A stretch of DNA of 64,000 nt from Mesorhabditis belari (lineage: Eukaryota; Nematoda; Chromadorea; Rhabditida; Rhabditidae). Location of the stretch: the NCBI GenBank assembly GCA_958450365.1, contig CAUEEP010000742.1, positions 3,886,001 through 3,950,000 on the forward strand. Reading direction: 5' to 3'. Position numbers and translations under genes: made by a program. Positions 23,765 through 34,298 of the stretch are shown in pieces (positions within the stretch are counted from its first letter, which is position 1; each line of letters starts with the position of its first letter). Below the pieces are notes generated by a model that saw nothing but the letters and a program-made list of their open reading frames with translations, did not search any database and had not been told where the DNA came from.

Positions 23765-24354
23765 ACTATTGACAAAAGCAACTCACAATTTGCACAAGAA
23801 CTCGTATGTGGAAACAAAGCGCTCAAGCGGATCGCGGACGACCGCGAAAATGATATTTTTCCGAGACCGTACCCATTTCGGCCATCCATTCGGATAGTCG
23901 TGATTTGCATCACAGGTGCTGAAAGAAATGTAGATGAAAGAATATGATAGAATGAAAACAAACCCAGCCGAGGTCACATTGCCCCGAGTTTAGGTGTGTA
24001 CGTGACATTCTTGTACTCTTTGAGGACATCACAAAGAATCGCGCGAGTGACGACACTTCCGGCCTTTGGGATCAAGCAATACTCCACTCCGAAGCCTCTG
24101 TCCACCTAGCATTTTGCTAGATTTTAATTAACTAGATAGAATTAGAGAAAATTGATAAAAAGGAAAAATCTGCGGGCTTCTGACGGCTCTCGCTCTTAGC
24201 CATGGCACTAAAATAAAAATTTAAACAGAGAAAAATCAAATTGAGCACCTTTCTTAGCTTGGCTTTTAAACTTGTGCGGGAATTTGGGCCTTTTCTTTGC
24301 TGTTTCAATTGTCGGCAATAAAACGAGTGCAAGAATCAACAAAATCGGGCGCAT

Positions 24355-25536
24355 TTTGTCCAAAAAAACCTGGAAATCCACAAATCTACAGCCTTTTTTG
24401 ATGCGAATAATGAAATGGAAATGGCAATGAAAATCCACTTTTTTTTAGATCTTTTGCGCCTCGGAGGGAAAAGGAGAAACAATCTAATAGAAACAAATAT
24501 CGAAAAGAATGCATGCAAACAAAAAGTAATGAATATCTAGCAAAAAAAAAAGCAATCACAAGCAACGTGTTTTACACCGGCTCTTCATTTGATTGAAGCC
24601 AATTTGATGGAAATTTGATTGTTATATTTTAGCCTCAAAATTCACTCACTTTTACTCTTCCATCGATGAATCCAATCGGTGAAGAGAGCGACGAAATCAG
24701 TGCAAACCAAACTCTTTCCCTTGAATCCCACTTTCGTACCTTGGCTTACCTTGAAGACGACTCTTCCCAGCGGACTGAGGAGGGGAGAGTCCTTGTATAA
24801 TAGTGTGAGCACCGTCAACCTTAGTAGTGCGGTTCTGTGATTTTTTTTTGATCTATCTTCGCTATTAGGTGTTCCTATGAAACGATCAAACGATCAAACG
24901 ATTGCGCAGATCAAAACCTACTTCCAAATTGGTGGGCGCAGATGAAATGAACGACTAAAATGAAAAAAAAGTTTCAGTGTTTTATGAGAAATTTATTCAG
25001 TTGGCTTTCAGATCAGACAAAAGCTTTAAAGGCGCAGATTTCTATGAAAATTCCTATTTTTTTGCGTCTAAAATCCTCAATATTTACATAAATTGGTCTC
25101 AGACTTTATTCGAAGCTATAATATTGCGTATTTACATGCTCTAATTCCGCTTACTCCATACTTACAGTACTTTATTTTGTACTTTCAATACTTAGAGTAT
25201 TTTTTATTCATTTTCAAAACCCATCTAACAGATTCTATGTAATAAAAAGGAACAAACACTTCGAAAACTCTTACTATTTCAGCCAATTGCCTGTGATTTC
25301 TTGTTTTTTTTCCTAGATATTCATTTCTTTTTGCTTGCTTCTTCTGTTCAATATTTGTTCCTACCAGATTGTTTCTTTTTCTTTTTTCGCTGCAAATCTC
25401 TCCTTTTTCCCCAGGGCACTAAACATCTCAATCAAAAGTGGATCTCCATTTCCATTTCCATTTCCATTTCCATTTCGTTGTTCACACAAAAACACACCAG
25501 CGTACATTTGCGCATTTTCAGCTTTTTTCGGAGAAA
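24355..25536. promoter_or_regulatory. Shared upstream region of divergent sulfotransferase copies A and B
   Basis: The 1.2-kb interval separates two start codons facing away from each other. Both sides carry related leader sequence (gcattttcag or counterpart, and a ccatttcc run). The part 24935-25260 is repeated upstream of copy C (31318-31640), so the copy B and C duplications included their upstream DNA. Specific promoter elements were not identified. A 43-codon plus-strand frame (24665-24796) is not convincing. Confidence 0.5.
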
Positions 25537-27393
25537 ATGCGCTCGATTCTTTTGATTCTTGCACTCGTTTTATTGCCGACAATTGAAACAGCAAAGAAAA
25601 AGCCCAAATTCCCGCACAAGTTTAAAAGTCAAGTGAAGAAAGGTGTGTTTAATTTGATTTCGATTTGATTTGCTCGATTTTAATTTACATTTCAGTACCA
25701 TGGCTGAGAGCAAGATCCGTCCGAAGTCCGCAGGTTTTTAGTCTATTCAAATTCTTTCAGTTAAATGTAGACACACAAAATAAAACTCTTAGAAGTCAAA
25801 TGTTAAGCAACAACAATAAAATCTCATTATTTATGAATATATGGGTTACGTCCGATTTAGACTGATTCTGGATAGGACATCCGATCTAGAGTCAAGTGAG
25901 ATCAAACCTCCGATCTAGAATCAAGCCAATCACTTCAAATCTAAGTCTGGATCGGACGCCTAGTTTAGAGTGATCGGCTTGATTCTAGATCGGACGTCCG
26001 ATCAAAAATCAGGCTAGACCAGACGGATTCCTAGATTGACCGTAACATTTGCATTAAACTCTAGCCAAATGCTAGGTGGACAGAGGAGTCGGAGTTGCGT
26101 ATTGCTTGATTCCAAAGGCCGGCAGTGTCATCACTCGCGAGATTCTCTGTGATGTCCTCAAAGAGTACAAAAGTATTCCGTATAAACCGAAAACGGAAAA
26201 CGTTACCGCGGACAGGTTTCGAATTTTAGAATTTCCTTTTATCCAAAGCTTTCAGCACCTGTGATGCAAATCGCAACTATCCGCAGGGATGGCCAAAATG
26301 GGTGCGTCCTCGAGACACGCTCACTTTCACCGTCGTCCGCGATCCCCTCGAGCGCTTCATTTCCACATACGAGTTTTTGTGCAAATAGTAAGCTTAGTGG
26401 CTACAATAAGCCGGTACCTACAGTACTTCAGTCGTCTATCGTACTTCGATAGCAACAATACGCAAATATCTAAATCTGAAATCATCTATATCTATATAAA
26501 AGCAAATCTCTAAATGGAAATGGTTATTGCTTTCTATTTCAGTGCCAAAATATGCGCAAAAGGAGTAAAAAACATTCACCAATTTGCCAATTGGGTGTAC
26601 CATTTGCACAAAATGGACTTGACCGGTCGGAGACCTCGATCGAAGAATCTTGACGATATTGTCTGGCATTCGTGGCCCCAAACGAAGTAAGAAGTTTTCG
26701 TAAATAAATGAAAATGATCGAAGCAGATCGGATCAAATTCTCACATTTAAATTTGATTTGCTCATTGGAACCTCTGAGATAGATAAGTCTAGCCGGTAGA
26801 CTCGATTCTTGGGTCAGCCTTGAATCCTAAACCAAGGCCTAAGCCTAAGCCTAAGCCTAAGTCTAAGCCTAAACCTAAGCCTAAGCCTGGGCCTAAGCGT
26901 GAGCTGGAGCCTAAGCCTAAGCCTAAACCAAAGCCTAAGCTTATACTTTTCAGCTTTTGCAACATCAAAAGCAATAAAATCTTGCTCGTGCACCATTCTC
27001 GAAATCGGCGGCGAATGGAAAGGGAAATGCTACTCGTTTTCTTGAAGGCCCGGATTCCGTCACATGTTGCGAGAAAGGTATTAGCTTTAGTTAGAAAATA
27101 GGCTCTTGAACAAGTCTTCTCAAGGCTCTAGTCGAGCCTGGAAGGCGTAAAAAATGAAATATTAATAGCTGAATGGTTTTCCCTTTACCCAACTTGCTTG
27201 CGCCAACAAATAGGCGAAAACTTTTCAGACTCTTCGTCACCTCTACCGATCCTCGACGATACATGCTGTAAAAAACGAAACACATAAAAAGAATATGCTA
27301 AAACAAGTGAAAAAGAATCCCAAAACGATGGGATTACTTCAAGCGATCTATCATGAAGATTTTCAATTCTTTAAATCGCACAGATTTGATTGA
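25537..27393 (+). CDS. Sulfotransferase (Sulfotransfer_2 / carbohydrate sulfotransferase-like) copy B
   Basis: Enzymes of this family transfer sulfate from PAPS to glycans or other acceptors in the secretory pathway. Exons are 25537-25642, 25696-25733, 26076-26215, 26256-26387, 26543-26686, 26954-27077 and 27229-27393. All phases agree, giving 282 residues. The N-terminus MRSILLILALVLLPTIETA is a signal peptide or anchor. The 5'-phosphosulfate loop is LIPKAGSVITRE (residues about 59-70) and the 3'-phosphate motif is VVRDPLERFISTYEF (about 121-135). Downstream the chain has DIVWHSWPQT, an RNRRRMERE basic stretch, and ends YHEDFQFFKSHRFD. An acceptor tttcag 21 bases before ATG could serve SL trans-splicing. 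Intron 5 contains telomere-type repeats. The substrate is unknown. Confidence 0.9.
26822..26942. repeat. Interstitial telomeric repeat (TTAGGC)n, copy B intron 5
   Basis: About 20 hexamers reading (cctaag) with tctaag, cctgag and cgtgag variants form a degenerate nematode telomere repeat (TTAGGC on the minus strand). It ends about 10 bases before the acceptor of exon 6. Inverted and shorter copies exist in copies D and C. Confidence 0.9.
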
Positions 27394-27845
27394 TTGATTG
27401 ATAAAGTTTGTATTTGGCTTTTGGCAATGGATAAATAGAATATTTATTCAACAATTTCCTATCAACACAACAATATTTTTTGTTTATATGTGACATTCTG
27501 TCGGAATCTTAAAATATTCACATTGACAATCGATCCTTGAGCTCAAGTGGCAGCGTGTTCGGGTGAGCGAGATCTCAAAGCGCCTGAATGTCCCCCGAAG
27601 CCTCGTTTCTCGAACCATTCAACTTTATGAAACTCTGGGCACAGTTACAAAACTGGCAATGGATAAATAGAATATTATCCAACAATATATCCAACAATTT
27701 CCTATCAACACAACAATATTTTCCGTTTATATCTTACATTCTGTGGGAATCTTAAAATTTTCAAGTTTCAGTTCAACTTTGTCGGCAGTTTCAATTAAAG
27801 TTTTCAATTAGATCAAGTCAAAAAACCCAAATTCTCATATTCAGC
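27394..27845. other. Sulfotransferase downstream repeat block with Tc3 N-terminal relic
   Basis: The segment aatggataaatagaatatt...cattctg(t)(c/g)ggaatc occurs at 27427-27525 and again at 27656-27762. Between the copies, 27537-27655 encodes a Tc3-type helix-turn-helix relic (RVSEISKRLNVPRSLVSRTI on the plus strand). The same block, shortened, lies downstream of copy C (34320-34600), and inverted beside copy D (30450-30530). Confidence 0.7.
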
Positions 27846-27965
27846 TCATAGTCTTTCATCTTGAGCATCTCTGAACTCTTTTTGATCCTCTCGATTTCTT
27901 TTTGATCTTCTTTTTGATCTTCTTTTTGATCTTCTTTTTGATGCTCTCCTCTTTTTGATCCTCAG
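27846..27965. repeat. ctttttgatctt repeat
   Basis: Short 12-base tandem array; the Lys/Arg/Ser-rich minus-strand frame over it is a repeat artefact. Confidence 0.8.
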
Positions 27966-28179
27966 CCATTTGCTTGTGAGTGTTTTGAATGAGATTTTAT
28001 GCTTTGCTTGTTTGCTTCGACTATTTTCCAAGCTCATCTTTTTCTATGGGCATAAAAGATTCATGTCAAGAGCTCATTTCAATTTTCATTTACCAGTTAT
28101 AGTTGGCTTAAGCGCTTTTATAATCTCTAAAGTGAACAAGTTTTAAATCATCGATTTCAAAAGAAAAAAAAGTCCCAAA

Positions 28180-28569
28180 ATGAACTCACAAGATTACATC
28201 GATGTGCTCGAGGTCAACCTTCTTCCATATTTGCAAAGTCTTCCACAACACCAACTCACCCTACAGAAAGACAACGCCAGCATTCACGTCAACCAGGCAA
28301 CCAAGTCATGGCTTCAGTCAAAAGAAGTGCCTCTTCTGGATTGGCCTGCGTGCTCCCCCGATCTCAACCCCATTGAGAATCTGTGGGGAATGCTTGCTCG
28401 TCGAGTTTATGGCAATTCCACACAGTACGCAAATGTTCAAGCGCTCAAAGATGCCATTACCCGCGAGTGGAATGCCATTCCAAGAAGCACCATCAAGAAG
28501 CTAGTTAACAGCATGCTGAGTCGAATATTTAACGTGATCAGTCTTCAGGGACAGACAACAAAATATTAA
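28180..28569 (+). pseudogene. Tc3-like transposase, C-terminal half
   Basis: An open frame of 129 codons reads QKDNASIHV (second catalytic Asp), DWPACSPDLNPIENLWG (catalytic Glu context) and LARRVYGNSTQYANVQALK, ending at TAA 28567-28569. This matches Tc3-group (DD34E) transposases. The first catalytic Asp and most of the N-terminus are gone; only a helix-turn-helix relic remains upstream. A terminal repeat cgtatggttttgcaccgc lies at 28819-28850, with an internal partial copy at 28636-28665. The element cannot encode its own transposase. Confidence 0.85.
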
Positions 28570-28802
28570 ACCGTTATTGTTATAAATAAACCTTGTTATC
28601 ATAAAAATTGAACAAAAATGCAACAACGACACCAAAATTTGGGGGTGGCGTATGGTTTTGCACCGGGTGAATTTTCGTTTTCTGGCTGTTACATTTTCCC
28701 TATTCATGCTATGTCGACGATTTTTGGGGTTTAAGGGTTATTTTTGGTCCTGAATCTAACTGTGTTTTCAGTTTTTTTTGTCACTGGCACGGGAGCCGCA
28801 GA

Positions 28803-28852
28803 AAATTGAAATTTAGGGGGTGGCGTATGGTTTTGCACCGCACTGTAGTTGG
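28803..28852. repeat. Tc3-type right terminal inverted repeat
   Basis: The minus strand reads cagtgcggtgcaaaaccata followed by cgccaccccc, a Tc1/Tc3-like terminus. The same ggggtggcgtatggttttgc occurs internally at 28643. Confidence 0.75.
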
Positions 28853-28869
28853 ATTAAGCTGAAGTTTGC

Positions 28870-30200
28870 GCGTCTTCCAGTTTTTCCAGATGCAACCAAT
28901 TCCTTTGATTTATTGTGCTCATTTTAATACCGAGAATTCAACCAGTAAAGAAAAAGGAAAATCTTTCAAAAGTTAAAAAAGGTTTTCGACTCAATTTTGT
29001 TTTATAATTCGCATTTCTTTTTTCAATACGCTGGCTGAAGGCTGAGGGCTGAGGCCAACAATAGCTGTTGGAAGTCCACAGGTTTTTTTCCTTTTTATCA
29101 ATTTTCCCTAACCCTACCTAGTTACCAGATTTATCCTCGTAGTTATCGTAATTATCAAAAAAACCTTCTCAGTTCTTTTAATTTAATCTTCATAAAGATT
29201 AATGGGGATGACAGAAGACGGAAGACGAGTCTCATGGATATTGTTCAGTTGTCTTCGATAATGCGGAGTTGCTGGAGATTGTCGAGTTGGATCCAACTCA
29301 AACTTTGCCCGAATTAGCCGAATACTTTAAATGTGGCTGGAAACTAGGCTGGAAGCTTGTGCCTCATCCGCCCTATTCGCCTGATGTTGCTCCCTCAGAT
29401 TACCACTTGTTCCTGCCTATGCAACACTCTCTTGCAAATCTAAAGTTTAACAATCTTGAAGAAGTCGAAATTTGGGTGCAAGCCTACTTTGCGTCGCGGG
29501 ATCCTGAATTTTTCGAATCAGACATCCGAAGTCTACGCAAAAAATGTAAGAACATAGTTGATAATAATGGCAAATATCTTTTGGAAAAAAGTTGTTTTCT
29601 TATTGATTTTTGGGTTGTTCAAATGTTGGTTATAATCCGCAGTTTCTTTTGCAAGTACCTAATATCACAAGCATTGACTTTCTCATGGTGACGGTCATGG
29701 TGATGGTGGCTCCGACGGTGTCAAGGAATTTATATATGGGGTCGACTGAGAGAATTTGTAAGAACATAAAAGATATTCCAGAACAAGTAAACTTTCATAC
29801 TCGCAACTTGAAAACTTGAACTTGAAAACTTTTACATTTCGGTGAGGGGAAAAATTTGGAAAAACCCGTGTTTTGCCCTCCCCGAAACGATTTCTAGGAG
29901 GACAATTACTCGCTTTACCTGACATGGTTATTATCCAGCTCATTTCAACCAGTTTTTGGTATACTCAAGTAATCAACTCTAGAAAAGCAAAGTATCTCAT
30001 GCTAATTTTGTTATATTTTGTGCACAAACATTTTCTAGGGTTAACAGAAAACAGAAAGTTTGCGCGTCTTCCAGATGCAACCAATTCGTTGGAAGGCCGC
30101 GGGTTTTTCCTTTTTATCAATTTTCCCTAAACTTACCTAGTTAGCTAAAAGCTCAGCATCTAAATCTATCTAAAATTAAATTAAAGGCAAAATTTCAGGT
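28870..30200 (+). pseudogene. Decayed sulfotransferase relics, exons 1-3 region
   Basis: Fragments align by eye to the intact sulfotransferase exons. 28915-28985 resembles exon 1 (cagtaaagaaaaaggaaa for the TAKKKPK region). 29080-29110 and 30080-30125 resemble exon 2 and its intron (gcaggtttttcctttttatc type). 30195-30230 resembles the start of exon 3 (aggtgaacagaggcttcgga). All are frameshifted. A mariner fossil interrupts them. The part 29690-30460 is duplicated at 38590-39690. Confidence 0.6.
29222..29600 (+). pseudogene. Mariner transposase with internal deletion
   Basis: The frame fuses an N-terminal piece (NAELLEIVELDPTQTLPELA) directly to the catalytic C-terminus (HPPYSPDVAPSDYHLFLPMQ, DIRSLRKKCKNIVDNNGKYL). 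The middle, including the first two catalytic Asp residues, is missing. The third Asp of the DD34D triad is present. It is closely related to the minus-strand fossil at 41200-42111. Confidence 0.85.
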
Positions 30201-30389
30201 GAACAGAGGCTTCGGAGTGGACTTCGGAGTTAACAATTAGCATTCTTGTTGGCATCAAGAAAAGATTGCGTGTCTAAAGCCTAAAGATCCTAAAGAGCCA
30301 GTTTAGAATTCGTTTTTCCAGAAAAAGTTAGCCTACGGTGAAACCTACGTAATTCTCACGTAGAAAAAGATAGTTTTTAAGACCAAACC

Positions 30390-30462
30390 TGGTATGTGTG
30401 CTCATCGGTATAACGTTGAAATGCTGGTCGACAGATTTTATGCATTCCTTTATAACAAAAAT
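30390..30462 (-). pseudogene. Truncated copy of the secreted Cys-rich gene, first exon
   Basis: The minus strand encodes YKGMHKICRPAFQRYTDEHT followed by the same donor gtttgg as the intact gene at 39773-39627. The 5' part with the signal peptide is cut off at 30462, where the inverted sulfotransferase copy D begins. This is a duplication breakpoint. Confidence 0.75.
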
Positions 30463-31240
30463 ATATTGTTGGATAATATTCTATTTATCCATTGCCAAAA
30501 GCCAAATACAAACTTTATCAATCAATCAATCAAATCTGTGTGATTTGAAGAATTTAAAATCTTCATGATAGATAGCTTGAAGTAATCCCATCGTTTTGGG
30601 ATTCTTTTTCACTTGTTTTAGCACATTCTTTTTGTGTGTTTCATTTTTTACAGCATGTATCGTCTAGGATCGGTAGAGGTGACGTAGAGTCCGAAAAGTT
30701 TTAGCTTATTTGTTGGCGCAAGCAAGTTGGGTAAAGGGAAAACTATTCAGCTATTAATATTTCATTTTTTAGGCCTTCCAGGCTCGACTAGAGCCTTGAG
30801 AAGACTTGTTCAAAAGCCTATTTTCTAACTAAAGCTAATACCTTTCTCGCAACATGTGACGGAATCCGGGCCTTTGAGAAAACGAGTAGCATTTCCCTTT
30901 CCATTCGCCGCCGATTTCGAGAATGGTGCACGAGCAGGACTTTATTGCTTTTGATGTTGCAAAAGCTGAAAAGTTTAAGCTTAGGCTTAGGCTTGGTTTA
31001 GGCATAGGCTTAGACTTAGGCTTAGGTTTAGGCTCAGGCTCAGGCTTAGGCTCAAGCTTAGGCTTGGACTTAGGCTAAGGTTTATGCTTAGACTTAGGCT
31101 TAGACTCAGGCTTAGGCTTAGGCTTTGGTTTAGGATCCAAGGCTGGCCCAAGAATCAAGTCTACCGGCTAGACTTACCTATCTCAGTGGTTCCGATAGGC
31201 AAATCCAAGTTAAATGTTAGAATTTGATCCGATCTGCTTG
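30463..31240 (-). pseudogene. Sulfotransferase copy D, inverted partial duplicate (exons 6-7)
   Basis: It is homologous to 26770-27480 in reverse orientation. Exon 6 (RNRRRMEREMLLVF) and exon 7 are recognisable. The exon 7 acceptor has changed from cag to cgg, and exon 7 gains a TAG (CGA TCC TAG) early on. The intervening intron contains the telomere-type array. No exons 1-5 accompany it, so it is non-functional. Confidence 0.85.
30975..31140. repeat. Interstitial telomeric repeat (TTAGGC)n, copy D
   Basis: About 27 hexamers ttaggc with cttagg/ctcagg variants run in the TTAGGC direction on the plus strand, the inverted counterpart of the copy B array. It is longer than those in B and C. Confidence 0.9.
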
Positions 31241-31775
31241 GATCATTTTCGGATTCAGCACATTTTTCTGTGTCAATTGGCCCTTCAAACTTAAAAATCC
31301 TATAGAAAACACATTTTCGCGCAGATGGTGGGCGCGGAGGAAATTAGCGACTAAAATGAAAAAAAGTTTCAGTATTTTATGAGAAATTTAGTCAGTTGGC
31401 TTTCAGATCAGACAAAGCTTTAAAGGCGGAGATTTCTATGAAAATTCCTATTATTTTGCGTCTAAGATCCTCAATATTTGCATAAATTGATGTCAGACTT
31501 TATTTGAAGCTATAATATTGCATATTTACATGCTGTAATTCCGCTTACTGCATACTTAAAGTACTTTATTTTGTACTTTCAATACTTAGAGTACTTTTTA
31601 TTCATTTTCAAAACCCATCTAACAGATTCTACCTATTTTTCGTTGCAAATCTCTCCTTTTCCCCCGAGGCAAAAAGATCTCTAAAAAGTGGATTTCTATC
31701 TCATCTCCTTTTCATTGCTCACATAGAAACACACCAGTGTACATTTGCGCATTTTCAGTTTTTTTTTGGGGCAAA

Positions 31776-34298
31776 ATGCGCCCGATTCTTTTGATTTGTG
31801 CACTCGTTTTATTGCCGACAATTGAAACAGCAAAGAAAAGGCCCCAATTCCCGCACAAGTTTAAAAGTCAAGTGAAGAAAGGTGTGTTTAATTTGATTTC
31901 GTTTTGATTTGCTCAATTTTCATTTACATTTCAGTCCCATGGCTGAGAGCAAGATCCGTCCAAAGCCCGCAGGTTTCTAATTCTTTCAGTCAAATGTAGA
32001 AACTCAAATCGACTCAATTCTAGATCGGACGTCCGATCAAGAATCTGGCTAGATCCAACGTAACATTTGCATTAAACTCTAGCCAAATGCTAGGTGGACA
32101 GAGGAGTCGGAGTTGCGTATTGCTTGATTCCAAAGGCCGGCAGTGTCATCACTCGCGAGATTCTCTGTGATGTCCTCAAAGAGTACAAAAGTATTCCGTA
32201 TAAACCGAAAACGGAAAACGTTACCGCGGACAGGTTTCGAATTTTTGAATTTCTTTTTATCCAAAGCTTTGAGCTCCTGTGATGCAAATCTCAACTATCC
32301 GCTGGGATGGCCAAAATGGATGCGTCCTCGAGACACGCTCACTTTCACCGTGGTCCGCGATCCCCTCGAGCGCTTCATTTCCACATACGAGTTTTTGTGC
32401 AAATAGTAAGCTTAGTGGCTACATTAAGCCGGTACCTACAGTACTTCGATAGCTACAATACGCAAATATCTAAATCTAAAATCATCTATATCTACAGTCA
32501 TGCACAAAAGTCTTGTAACATCCATTTTAGCAAATTTCAAAGTGTAATAACTTTTTTGCAAAGAGGCGAATTCCCTAACGGTTTTTGTTTTTCAGTTGTC
32601 AAAAATTCCAATTTTTATGTGCAAGAAAAACTTTATTGAAACAATTAACAAAAATTAAGAAAAACAAATGAAAACAAAAAAACGGACGTATTTTTGACGC
32701 TCAAAAGTCTTGTAACATTTGAAAAAAAACATAGAAATTATCAAATTTTTAATACTTCGTTGGTCCACCTTTAGCTTTGATGACTTCCTGGATCCGCTTT
32801 AGAATTGAATCAACTAAATCGCGTAGAATTTGGGCTCCCAGGGATGACCAGGTACGGCGAATGAAGAACCAAAGCTCTATCTTCGAGTTGAATCGCTTTC
32901 CCTTCAGCTTGGACTTCAAAAAAGCCCAAATATGCTCAATGACGCTCAAATCTGAGGTGTGTGGAGGAGCTGAGATAAGTTGAACACGATTTGCTTTGAA
33001 CCATCCTGGAAGACGAGCTTTTCCACCATTTGCGAGGGTGACGACCCGGCCCATTAGCAATTGACTCTTGTCGCAAGGCGCATTATCCTGATAAACCAGC
33101 CATCCAGGGCCCATTTTTGCAATTGAAAATGGCAGAAGATGATTCTGGAGAACTGATTTGCAGCCTTCAGCGTTGAGCGTTGAGTTTAGTAGCACTAGCG
33201 GACCTGGTGAATTTCTCGACATTGCACCTGAAAGCAGAGTTGAGAGTGTGCACCATGAAAGTAGCCCTTGCCCCAAAGCATGATTGATCCTTGGCCAAAT
33301 TTCTGGTTGGTCGCACATATCTGATGCTGTACCGCTTTTCTATTGGTCTTCTGATCAAGTGGTTGCCATTCGGGCGAAAAAGATTGACTTCGCCTTGACT
33401 TAGGGAATTCGTCTCTTTGCAAAAAAGTTATTACACTTTGAAATTTGCTAAACTGGATGTTACAAGACTTTTGTGCATGACTGTATATAAAAGTAAATCT
33501 CTCAAAGAAAATCTTTATTGCTTTCCATTTCAGTGCCAAAATATGCGCAAAAAGAGTCAAAAACATTCACCAATTTGCCAATTGGTTGTACCATTTGCAC
33601 AAAATAGACTTGGTCGGTCGGAGACCTCGATCGAAGAATCTTGACGATATTGTCTGGCATTCGTGGCCCCAAACGAAGTAAGAAGTTTTCGTAAATAAAT
33701 GAAAATGATCTAAGCAGCTCGGATCAAATTCTCACATTTAACTTTGATTTGCTTATCGGAACCTCTGAGAAGATAAGTCCAGCCGTTAGACTTGATTCTT
33801 GGGCCAGCCTTGGATCCTAAACCAAGCCTAAGCCTAAGCCTAAGCTTAAACTTTTCAGCTTTTGCAACATCAAAAGCAATAAAGTCCTGTTCGTGCACCA
33901 TTCTCGAAATCGGCGGCGAATGGAAAGGGAAATGCTACTCGTTTTCTCAAAGGCCCGGATTCCGTCACATGTTGCGAGAAAGGTATTAGCTTTAGTTAGA
34001 AAATAGGCTCTTGAACAAGTCTTCTCAAGGCTCTAGTCGAGCCTGGAAGGCGTAAAAAATGATATATTAATAGCTGAATAGTTTTCCCTTTACCCAACTT
34101 GCTTGCGCCAACAAATAGGCGAAAACTTTTCAGACTCTTCGTCACCTCTACCGATCCTCGACGATACATGCTGTAAAAAACGAAACACATAAAAAGAATC
34201 TGCTAAAACAAGTGAAAAAGAATCCCAAAACGATGCGATTACTTCAAGCGATCTATCATGAAGATTTTAGATTTTTTAAATCACACAGATTTGATTGA
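31776..34298 (+). CDS. Sulfotransferase (Sulfotransfer_2 type) copy C, with Tc1-like element in intron 4
   Basis: Paralogue of copy B with the same seven-exon structure: 31776-31881, 31935-31972, 32094-32233, 32274-32405, 33534-33677, 33859-33982 and 34134-34298, giving 282 residues. The signal peptide, LIPKAGSVITRE and VVRDPLERFISTYEF loops and the C-terminus FFKSHRFD are preserved, with a few substitutions (for example WMRPRD for WVRPRD). The exon 4 acceptor is tttgag rather than tttcag, a weak site. Intron 4 is enlarged by a 989-bp Tc1-like insertion. Sequence upstream (from 31318) and downstream (to about 34600) also matches copy B, so a block of about 3 kb was duplicated in direct orientation. 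It is probably functional if the weak acceptor and long intron are spliced. Confidence 0.85.
32495..33483 (-). mobile_element. Tc1-like transposon, internally deleted
   Basis: Terminal inverted repeats of about 84 bases start cagtcatgcacaaaagtctt and are flanked by TA on both sides (32493-32494 and 33484-33485). On the minus strand, 33318-32749 encodes a transposase C-terminus: WLVYQDNAPCDKS (second Asp) and SVIEHIWAFLKSKLKG (Glu). An upstream piece (NQKFGQGSIMLWG, about 33290) is in another frame, and the DNA-binding N-terminus is missing. It is therefore non-autonomous. It sits in intron 4 of sulfotransferase copy C, and the similar intron of copy B lacks it. Confidence 0.9.
33815..33850. 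repeat. Short (TTAGGC)n remnant in copy C intron 5
   Basis: Only about four telomere-type hexamers (cctaag) remain at the position where copy B has about 20, next to the exon 6 acceptor. Confidence 0.85.

Larger units (their letters stand above)
22827..24354 (-). pseudogene. Sulfotransferase (Sulfotransfer_2 type) copy A, probably damaged
   Basis: Homologous to intact copies B and C. Exons are 24354-24249, 24207-24170, 24105-23978, 23918-23787, 23537-23394, 23332-23206 and 22991-22827. The signal peptide, LIPKAGSVVTR (5' PAPS-binding loop), AVVRDPLERFVSTYEF (3' loop) and the C-terminal exon ending FKSQRFD are all readable. Two faults are visible. The donor after exon 2 is at instead of gt (24169-24168), and read-through meets a stop. 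Exon 3 also needs an alternative donor (gtgacc) to stay in frame, because the B-like junction would shift frame. Its introns carry agggatcagagatctatc (23030-23180) and atcagccctgg (23670-23762) arrays. It may be a young pseudogene or use a non-canonical splice. It is head-to-head with copy B. Confidence 0.8.

Noticed and set aside
24665..24796. A 43-codon plus-strand frame and a possible structured RNA before a T run
   Set aside because: No family, no splice sites and no recognised ncRNA consensus (U1, SL and others were considered). The T run and following segment belong to a repeat also seen at the window end.
26820..27101. Plus-strand Lys-Pro repeat protein and minus Leu-Gly repeat protein
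   Set aside because: They translate the telomere-type (TTAGGC)n array in a sulfotransferase intron.
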